A stretch of DNA of 5,494 nucleotides from Clostridia bacterium (lineage in GTDB: Bacteria; Bacillota; Clostridia; Oscillospirales; CAG-272), in NCBI GenBank assembly GCA_017411935.1, contig JAFQPC010000082.1, positions 1-5,494 on the forward strand. The letters are read 5' to 3'. The notes beneath the pieces were generated by a model. That model ran no database searches, was not told where the DNA came from, and saw nothing but the letters and a program-made list of their open reading frames with translations. Shown here one piece after another: positions 1 to 4,271 of the stretch. Each line of letters starts with the position of its first letter. Positions within the stretch are counted from its first letter, which is position 1. A program made the translations under genes and the position numbers.

Positions 1-937
1 ACGAAATCACCGTCAGAGCGATCTGCCAAACACTCTCGCGCACGATCAGCTTACGAAGTCCGACGTAGTAACGCTCAAATACGCTGTTATAGCGTTCGGT
101 AAAGGTGTCGGCAAGTCCGAACATTCGGATCTCCTTCGCCATATCCTTGTTCACCATCAGATCGGAATAATAGGTCATCTGACGGCGATCCTTGGAACGG
201 CGGCGGATATAGAGGAATGTCTTATGCTTATACGTGAAATTGACGATTGCCGTCGGCACAGAGATAAGGATCATCAAGGGAGCCATCCACCACATTCCGG
301 GGGCGACTGCCAAAATCACGATATAGCTGACGATACTGATGATCTTACTGATCGCGTCAAAGGTCGAGGAAATGACCGAGATCGGACGCATTCCCGCCTC
401 ACGGTTGGCATTCTCGAGTTTTTCGTAAAACTCGGGACGGTCAAAGGACGCAAGATCGAGCTCCTTTGCCTTTTCCATGATCTGCACACGCACGTGTCTG
501 ACGACCTTCTCGCCCGCAATTCGCGTAACGGCGGTATTCAGACGCGTCACCACCTGATTGAGGATCTTATAAACAAAATAGAAGATCAGCAGGAACATCA
601 CCATCGAGCCCCAGAAGACCGCCGCATACGAGCCCCCACTCAATTGAGCCGCTGCCCGTGCGGTAACGATTCCCTGTAGCTCGTTGAGGATCTCACGCGA
701 GAGAAGCGAACCGACGATCGGCAAAATTCCCGTCAGAAGCGAGACAAGGATCATCGCCAAAAGAATCCAGTGTCCCGTTTTCCAGACCATCGAAAAGATA
801 TAGCCGAGACGTGAGAAAAAGCCGCCGATCACCTCGCGAAGGTAGCGAGGAAGATCTTTGATCCCCTGCAGAGGCTTCGGTCGGTTTTTATACGGATCCT
901 TCCCCACAGGGGGCGGACCGAAGAAGCCGGGACCCAT
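1..937 (-). CDS. ABC exporter, N-terminal transmembrane part (partial, runs off left edge)
   Basis: Partial: 312 residues from the ATG at 937 down to the window edge, with no stop. Seen: a Gly/Pro-rich cytoplasmic leader (residues 1-30), hydrophobic segments near 56-76, 104-124, 197-216, 217-235 and a fifth beginning near 301. Between segments 2 and 3 is the amphipathic stretch FDRPEFYEKLENA (166-178). Between segments 4 and 5 is DLMVNKDMAKEIRMFGL (259-275). Both resemble the intracellular loops (coupling helices) of type I ABC exporter membrane domains. Family knowledge: such proteins are usually near 600 residues with a C-terminal ATPase domain and act as homo- or heterodimers exporting lipids, peptides or drugs. 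The ATPase half should lie left of the window, so no Walker motif can be checked. The start directly abuts the HIT stop (TAAATG) and has no good Shine-Dalgarno site, suggesting translational coupling in one operon. Substrate is unknown. Confidence 0.85.
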   Translation of the reverse strand, partial: MGPGFFGPPPVGKDPYKNRPKPLQGIKDLPRYLREVIGGFFSRLGYIFSMVWKTGHWILLAMILVSLLTGILPIVGSLLSREILNELQGIVTARAAAQLSGGSYAAVFWGSMVMFLLIFYFVYKILNQVVTRLNTAVTRIAGEKVVRHVRVQIMEKAKELDLASFDRPEFYEKLENANREAGMRPISVISSTFDAISKIISIVSYIVILAVAPGMWWMAPLMILISVPTAIVNFTYKHKTFLYIRRRSKDRRQMTYYSDLMVNKDMAKEIRMFGLADTFTERYNSVFERYYVGLRKLIVRESVWQIALTVIS

Positions 938-940
938 TTA
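935..940 (-). promoter_or_regulatory. Stop-start junction TAAATG linking HIT and ABC genes
   Basis: On the minus strand the HIT stop codon TAA (940-938) is followed at once by the ABC start ATG (937-935), with neither gap nor overlap. The preceding bases, CCGAGCAGATGGCA, hold only a weak GAG/GATGG-like purine match and not the GGAGG seen at other starts here. Inference: the ABC start depends on ribosomes finishing the HIT gene. Confidence 0.6.
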
Positions 941-1276
941 TGCCATCTGCTCGGACAGAGGCTTTCCGCCGAGGATATGGAAGTGAAGATGCTTTACGCT
1001 CTGGCAAGCGTCCTCGCCGCAGTTGGTGATCACACGGTAGCCGTTGGTAACGCCTGCCTTGACGGCGATCTTCGGGATCATCTCAAAAATATGCGCCACG
1101 ATAGCACTGTTCTCGGGCGAGACCTCGTCGGCAGACGCGATGTGCGTCTTGGGAATCACGAGCACGTGCACGGGTGCTTGGGGATTGATGTCATAAAAAG
1201 CAAAGCAAAGCTCGTCCTCATACACCTTGTTTGAGGGGATCTCTCCCGCTACGATCTTACAAAAAATGCAATCCAT
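938..1276 (-). CDS. HIT-family (HINT-type) nucleotide-binding protein
   Basis: A complete 112-residue protein of usual length for bacterial HINT proteins. It opens with DCIFCKI, whose Cys3 and Cys6 form the CxxC metal pair common in this subgroup. It continues with FYDINPQAPVHVLVIPKTH (27-45), the standard nucleotide-binding core with His45 as a further likely zinc ligand, and ends with the histidine triad HLHFHILGG (96-104), His98 being the expected nucleophile. The family hydrolyses purine nucleoside phosphoramidates such as AMP-lysine in the cytosol; the physiological role is usually unclear. The residue before QSV, commonly Gly, is Cys91 here. The start is fixed by GGAGG at 1287-1291, 10 bases upstream. 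It is the first gene of a likely operon with the ABC exporter and has a promoter at 1327-1355. Homologues sit next to ABC transporter genes in other Firmicutes (hit beside ecs in Bacillus subtilis), a loose parallel only. Confidence 0.95.
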   Translation of the reverse strand: MDCIFCKIVAGEIPSNKVYEDELCFAFYDINPQAPVHVLVIPKTHIASADEVSPENSAIVAHIFEMIPKIAVKAGVTNGYRVITNCGEDACQSVKHLHFHILGGKPLSEQMA

Positions 1277-1277
1277 C

Positions 1278-1306
1278 TTGATTTTTCCTCCATTTTATGC
1301 TACAAT
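1278..1306 (+). promoter_or_regulatory. Putative SigA promoter for the FkbM methyltransferase
   Basis: TTGATT (1278-1283), a 17-base spacer and TACAAT (1301-1306), with TGC directly before the -10 giving an extended -10. The predicted start is near 1313, leaving a leader of about 52 bases. The -35 lies in the leader of the oppositely directed HIT gene. Two TATAAT hexamers farther right (1316-1321 and 1323-1328) lack a -35 at proper spacing, so this pair is the best candidate. Confidence 0.55.
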
Positions 1307-1326
1307 AAATTTTACTATAATATATA

Positions 1327-1355
1327 ATGATATCATAAAATCCACAAAAAGTCAA
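1327..1355 (-). promoter_or_regulatory. Putative SigA promoter for the HIT-ABC operon
   Basis: Read on the minus strand: TTGACT (1355-1350), a 17-base spacer, and TATCAT (1332-1327), with TGA just before it forming an extended -10. The predicted start is near 1320, giving a leader of about 44 bases. The -10 lies in a 10-base perfect palindrome, ATGATATCAT (1327-1336). The -35 overlaps the ribosome binding site of the methyltransferase gene on the other strand. Confidence 0.7.
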
Positions 1356-1360
1356 GGAGG
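1354..1360 (+). promoter_or_regulatory. Ribosome binding site deciding the methyltransferase start
   Basis: AAGGAGG lies 4 bases before the ATG at 1365. The frame is open upstream to an ATG at 1227, but that start lies inside the HIT gene on the other strand and would add 46 residues of non-conserved sequence translated from the intergenic promoter region. The Shine-Dalgarno match therefore selects 1365. Confidence 0.85.
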
Positions 1361-1364
1361 ACGT

Positions 1365-2438
1365 ATGATTTTTCCATTTTCCGAGCCCATGGGCGACCTT
1401 TGGCAATATTTAGCGAGCACCGAAAAGACGGTCGTGATGTACGGAATGGGTAACGGCGCGGATAAGATCCTTGCCGTGTGCGAAAAATTCGGCATTGAAG
1501 TTGCCGATTTCTTTGCTTCGGACGGCTTTGTGCGCGGTCATTCCTTTCACGGAAAGCGCGTGCTCTCTTATACCGAGGTCAAGGAAAAATACGGCGCGGA
1601 AAATCTGATCGTTCTTCTTTCCTTTGCCTCCTCTCTGCCCGACGTTCTTGCCCTCTTTGACCGTGTGGCAAGCGAATGCGAGCTTTATGCGCCCGACGTT
1701 CCCGTCTGCGGAGAAAACCTCTTTGATCTTGCGTTTTACCGAGCACACCGAGAGGAGCTTTCCGCAGTCTATTCTCTGCTCGCCGATGAGGAATCCCGCC
1801 GCATTTTTGAGTGTGTGCTCCGCTACAAGCTGAGTGGAAGCATTTCCGAGCTTCGCGCGGTAGAGAGCACCAAAGACGAAACCTATACTCTCCTGACGGC
1901 ACAAAATATCCGCACCGCCGCCGATCTCGGCGCGTACAACGGTGACACCGTGCGCGAGCTGAAGAACTATGCCCCCGAGCTTTCCGAGGTGTGGGCATTC
2001 GAGCCCGACCGACGGAGCTTCCGCAAGCTCTCGGAGTTTGCCGAGACCGTCGAGTCACCCAAAATCCACACGATCCACGCTGCTGCTTGGTCGGAAGATA
2101 CGACCCTCTCCTTTGCCGACACGGGCAACCGAAACGCAGGTGCTTTTGCGCTCGGAAAACAGATCGAGGTGGAAGCAAAAAGCCTTGACGGCGTGCTCGG
2201 CGGTACTCGCGTCGACTATATCAAATACGACGTTGAGGGCGCGGAACGCGAAGCCATTCTCGGCTCGGAAGAAACGATTCGCAAGCATCACCCTCGCCTG
2301 CTCGTCTCGATCTATCACCGCAGCGAAGACCTCTTCGCTCTTCCCCTGCTCTTTCACGAAAAGTTCCCCGAGTATCGGCTCTATTTGCGCCGAACTCCGT
2401 ACGTTCCCGCGTGGGATCTGAATTTAATTTGCCTGTAA
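1365..2438 (+). CDS. FkbM-family SAM-dependent methyltransferase with N-terminal Rossmann-like domain
   Basis: A 357-residue protein in two parts. Residues about 20-110 contain VVMYGMGNGADKIL (23-36) followed by a beta/alpha pattern ending in LIVLLSFASS, which resembles a nucleotide- or sugar-binding Rossmann fold of uncertain role. Residues about 178-357 form an FkbM (Methyltransf_21) domain. Motif I is DLGAYNGDTV (187-196), the acidic SAM-ribose position is in FEPD (212-215), SLDGVL (273-278) and DYIKYDVEGAE (284-294) are characteristic, and SIYHRSEDL (315-323) lies on the last strands. Family knowledge: FkbM enzymes O-methylate sugars, polyketides or other small molecules, in the cytosol. 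The acceptor cannot be predicted. It is transcribed divergently from HIT-ABC. The lipoprotein gene follows on the same strand after 74 bases, with no clear terminator between, so some read-through is possible. No sugar-biosynthesis genes are in view to support a glycan role. Confidence 0.88.
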   Translation: MIFPFSEPMGDLWQYLASTEKTVVMYGMGNGADKILAVCEKFGIEVADFFASDGFVRGHSFHGKRVLSYTEVKEKYGAENLIVLLSFASSLPDVLALFDRVASECELYAPDVPVCGENLFDLAFYRAHREELSAVYSLLADEESRRIFECVLRYKLSGSISELRAVESTKDETYTLLTAQNIRTAADLGAYNGDTVRELKNYAPELSEVWAFEPDRRSFRKLSEFAETVESPKIHTIHAAAWSEDTTLSFADTGNRNAGAFALGKQIEVEAKSLDGVLGGTRVDYIKYDVEGAEREAILGSEETIRKHHPRLLVSIYHRSEDLFALPLLFHEKFPEYRLYLRRTPYVPAWDLNLICL

Positions 2439-2445
2439 AAGTACC

Positions 2446-2474
2446 TTGACTTTCACGAAAAAATGTGCTATACT
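2446..2474 (+). promoter_or_regulatory. Strong SigA promoter for the lipoprotein gene
   Basis: TTGACT (2446-2451), 17-base spacer, TATACT (2469-2474), with TGC just before the -10 making it an extended -10. The predicted transcript start is near 2481, about 30 bases before the start codon. It begins only 8 bases after the methyltransferase stop, and no terminator hairpin precedes it. Confidence 0.8.
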
Positions 2475-2500
2475 GAAATTACCATAAATTATCATCAACA

Positions 2501-2506
2501 AAGGAG
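2501..2506 (+). promoter_or_regulatory. Ribosome binding site choosing between two adjacent ATGs of the lipoprotein gene
   Basis: AAGGAG lies 3 bases before the ATG at 2510 and 6 bases before the next in-frame ATG at 2513. Six bases is the better spacing, so 2513 is the more likely start. The choice changes only one N-terminal Met. Confidence 0.7.
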
Positions 2507-2676
2507 ACTATGATGAAAAAATACCTTTCGATTCTTCTTGTGCTTCTGATGCTCTGCTCGGTCTTTCTGACCGCGTGTGACATGAAGATACGGCAAGCAC
2601 CACAAGCTCGACCCAAAGCTCGGATAATTCTTCGAACGGCGGCAGCAACAACGGCGGCGGAAACGGCGACGGCGGC

Positions 2677-2683
2677 AAAAAAG
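2677..2683 (+). other. A_AAA_AAG heptamer in phase for -1 frameshifting
   Basis: In the signal-peptide frame the codons read GCA AAA AAG, so AAAAAAG falls in X_XXY_YYZ phase, the same heptamer known from the Escherichia coli dnaX frameshift site. A -1 slip here would move ribosomes from the signal-peptide frame into the body frame. No convincing downstream stem-loop was found: only a 4-bp CGAA/TTCG stem follows closely, and a GGCGG/CCGCC pair would enclose the site itself. Upstream, the -1 frame already encodes a better linker, which makes a simple indel the more likely cause. Confidence 0.35.
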
Positions 2684-2709
2684 ATCCCGAAATTCCTTCG
2701 AAACCGCCC

Positions 2710-3612
2710 GTAGGCTATACCTTCTTTACGATCAACGATCTTCGCTTTGCCTATCCCCAGAACTGGACCGTAGGCACGGATGACGACGGTGAGACCGAAA
2801 TCAGCGGCGATGGCAACAATATGCAGATTTCTTACGATCAAGGCGCGGCGGTCTTCCAGAATATTACGGCAGAGGAATATTATTCCATCCTCGCTCCGAT
2901 AATCGAAGCTGAGGGAATTACCGTTTCAAACGTCACTGCCGAGAAACGGGAGAACTCGCTTGGCTTAGAGATCAACGTCATCATCGCAGACCTTAGCTAC
3001 CAAGGCATTTCGATGAAGCAAGTCACCTATGCCACCACGTTGAACAACAACGCGTACGCGATCATTCTTACACTTCTTGAGGAAAACGCCGACTTGGAAG
3101 AAAAGATCTTCGATTCGATGGTCAACCTCAATCCCACGGAAGACGAGGGTAATACCCCCCCTGACCCCAACGCTCCCGCAGGATACAAAACCTTTACGAA
3201 CTACAATCTCCGCTTCGCTTATCCCGACACTTGGACGACGAGCGCCGTTGCAAACACCAGAGGCGCAACCTTTGAGGGTGGGCTCTACCGTCTGGATCTC
3301 ACAAGCGGCGATCTCACCACGATGTTCTCGAGCTTGACGACCGAGTCCTTCCGCGAGAATATGGTCCCCGGTTTGGAAGAGCAGCTCGAGGGAACGATCG
3401 CTGACGAATACGTAGAACAGGTACGAAACGAAAACGGTCTGACCGTCACTCTCGTTTCTTTCTCGATCACCGATGCGGATATGTCGGGCTGGATGATCTG
3501 GTACTGTGTTGATATCGACCAGTCGACGCACTGCCTGATGCTGACGACCGTCACTGAAAACGAAGAACTGATTATGACGATCTTCAATTCGCTCACGGCA
3601 GTGGACGGTCCG
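2710..3612 (+). repeat. Internal duplication: two PsbP-like domains in the lipoprotein
   Basis: Copy 1 (2710-3135) begins VGYTFFTINDLRFAYPQNW and ends near IFDSMVNLNP. Copy 2 (3178-3612) begins AGYKTFTNYNLRFAYPDTW and ends near IFNSLTAVDG. The openings and endings align clearly while the middles have diverged, indicating an old duplication of a domain of about 140 residues. A short Pro-rich linker (TPPDPNAP) separates them. Confidence 0.7.
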
Positions 3613-3636
3613 AATGTATCGACCGGTTCCGAATCC

Positions 3637-3729
3637 GATTCCGGAACCTCAACGAAACCGGGAGATACCTCTGACTCCGGAACGTCATCAAAACCCGAAG
3701 GAGCCGATCCCGGAACGTCGACGACTCCC
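3637..3729 (+). repeat. Three degenerate DSGTS-type linker repeats
   Basis: Three units encode DSGTSTKPGDTS (3637-3672), DSGTSSKPEGA (3673-3705) and DPGTSTTP (3706-3729). The DNA core GAnyCCGGAACsTC is shared. They form the low-complexity, probably flexible spacer between the second PsbP-like domain and the C-terminal helical segment. Confidence 0.75.
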
Positions 3730-3931
3730 TCGAATCCCTCGAATAATGAGCGAGAAATTTATGAAGAAGCGAAGCGCTTTTATACAAAGAAAGAATATGA
3801 CAAAGCGTATGCTCTTTTCTCTCAGATTCCCGATTACCCCGGCGTTGACTCGTACCTCGACGAATTAGAGGAGCTGTTGAATTCGAACGATTCTTCGATC
3901 AAAACCGAGAAATAATCCAAACAACAAACAA

Positions 3932-3970
3932 AAACGGGATTGCAAATGCAATCCCGTTTATTGTTTTTCA
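3932..3970. terminator. Bidirectional intrinsic terminator between the lipoprotein gene and rpsU
   Basis: A 12-bp perfect stem, AAACGGGATTGC (3932-3943) with its complement at 3948-3959 and loop AAAT. On the plus strand it is followed by TTTATTGTTTTT, 16 bases after the lipoprotein stop. On the minus strand the stem runs into TTTTTGTTTGTTG, about 31 bases after the rpsU stop. It can therefore end both convergent transcripts. Confidence 0.87.
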
Positions 3971-3990
3971 TTGAGTCGCAAAAGCTACAA

Positions 3991-4167
3991 TTACTTGTAC
4001 TTTCTCTTGCGAGCGGCTTCCGACTTCTTCTTGCGCTTCACGCTGGGCTTCTCATAGTGTTCTCTCTTGCGAAGCTCGGTGAGGACGCCGGAACGAGCCA
4101 TTGCTCTCTTAAAGCGGCGAAGTGCGCTGTCCAAGGACTCGCCTTCTTTCACTCTAATTTCTGCCAT
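3991..4167 (-). CDS. rpsU: 30S ribosomal protein S21 (bS21)
   Basis: A complete 58-residue, highly basic protein. It opens [21 protein letters not shown] and ends with [29 protein letters not shown] sequence (residues 34-58), the usual Firmicute S21 form and length. S21 binds the 30S platform next to the 3' end of 16S rRNA and helps initiation. The start at 4167 is supported by GGAGGG motifs 10 and 14 bases upstream and by the conserved N-terminus. It appears monocistronic: its own consensus promoter sits in the 104-base gap after leuS, and a strong terminator follows. In many relatives rpsU is followed by a yqeY-like gene, which is absent here. A reverse-strand reading frame covering this gene is only a shadow. 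Confidence 0.97.
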   Translation of the reverse strand: MAEIRVKEGESLDSALRRFKRAMARSGVLTELRKREHYEKPSVKRKKKSEAARKRKYK

Positions 4168-4177
4168 TTTCTGTTTT

Positions 4178-4187
4178 CCCTCCCTCC
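4178..4187 (-). promoter_or_regulatory. Double Shine-Dalgarno site of rpsU
   Basis: The minus strand reads GGAGGGAGGG here, two overlapping GGAGGG motifs whose near end lies 10 bases before the rpsU ATG. Either could pair with the 16S rRNA tail. Because S21 sits close to that tail, an initiation-level feedback is conceivable, but strong Shine-Dalgarno sites are normal in this genome. Confidence 0.7.
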
Positions 4188-4218
4188 GCTATTGCCAGAG
4201 ACAATGAAATCGAATAAT

Positions 4219-4247
4219 ATTATACACGATTTTCTCTCACTTGTCAA
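4219..4247 (-). promoter_or_regulatory. Full-consensus SigA promoter of rpsU
   Basis: On the minus strand: TTGACA (4247-4242), exactly 17 bases, TATAAT (4224-4219). Both hexamers match consensus perfectly. The predicted start is near 4212, giving a leader of about 45 bases. It lies 24 bases or more beyond the leuS stop, so rpsU can be expressed independently of leuS. Confidence 0.92.
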
Positions 4248-4271
4248 GCCTTTTTTGAAAGTTTCAAAATT

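Larger units (their letters stand above)
2513..3915 (+). pseudogene. Secreted lipoprotein with tandem PsbP-like domains and TPR-like tail; signal peptide and body in different frames
   Basis: The 5' frame encodes a lipoprotein signal peptide with a Leu-rich core and lipobox LTAC, the lipidated Cys being residue 22 (2576-2578). That frame ends at TAG 2711-2713. The body is in the -1 frame: from 2587 it reads DTASTTSSTQSSDNSSNGG, a typical lipoprotein linker, then runs open to TAA at 3913-3915. The body frame is closed upstream by TGA at 2578-2580 and has no usable start, so one frame change between 2581 and 2710 joins the parts, giving about 467 residues. Most likely one base is missing between 2579 and 2589. 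After the linker come two similar domains (2710-3135 and 3178-3612) opening with GY..FT...LRFAYP..WT, suggesting a PsbP/Mog1-like fold. A Ser/Thr/Gly/Pro linker and a TPR-like helical segment (3751-3897, REIYEEAKRFYTKKEYDKAY) follow. Expected location: outer face of the membrane. Function unknown. It may be a sequencing error, a real mutation, or programmed frameshifting; body codon use and conserved duplicate structure argue against long decay. Confidence 0.75.

Noticed and set aside
224..679. Open plus-strand frame of 151 codons opposite the ABC gene
   Set aside because: It is antisense to a well-supported transmembrane coding region, is rich in His, Asp and Arg with no domain pattern, and has no ribosome binding site.
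977..1234. Plus-strand open frame opposite the HIT gene
   Set aside because: It is the reverse complement of the conserved HIT core; no motif or ribosome binding site supports it.
1227..1364. Upstream extension of the methyltransferase to an ATG at 1227
   Set aside because: The extra 46 codons run through the divergent promoter region and into the HIT gene; AAGGAGG directly supports the start at 1365.
1410..2357. Several long minus-strand frames opposite the methyltransferase gene
   Set aside because: They are Arg/Ser/Cys-rich shadow translations with no recognisable motifs, while the plus strand has clear FkbM motifs.
2439..2512. Terminator or riboswitch between the methyltransferase and lipoprotein genes
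   Set aside because: Only a 5-bp AAAGT/ACTTT pair overlapping the -35 was seen, with no T tract; the leader of about 30 bases is too short for a riboswitch.
2821..3915. Independent gene starting at the ATG at 2821
   Set aside because: No ribosome binding site precedes it, and the same frame codes for the start of the first PsbP-like domain well upstream, so this ATG is an internal Met.
4250..4271. Possible terminator hairpin after leuS (TTTTGAAACTTTCAAAA)
   Set aside because: The stem is AT-rich, with a tiny loop, and is followed on the minus strand by A residues rather than a T tract.
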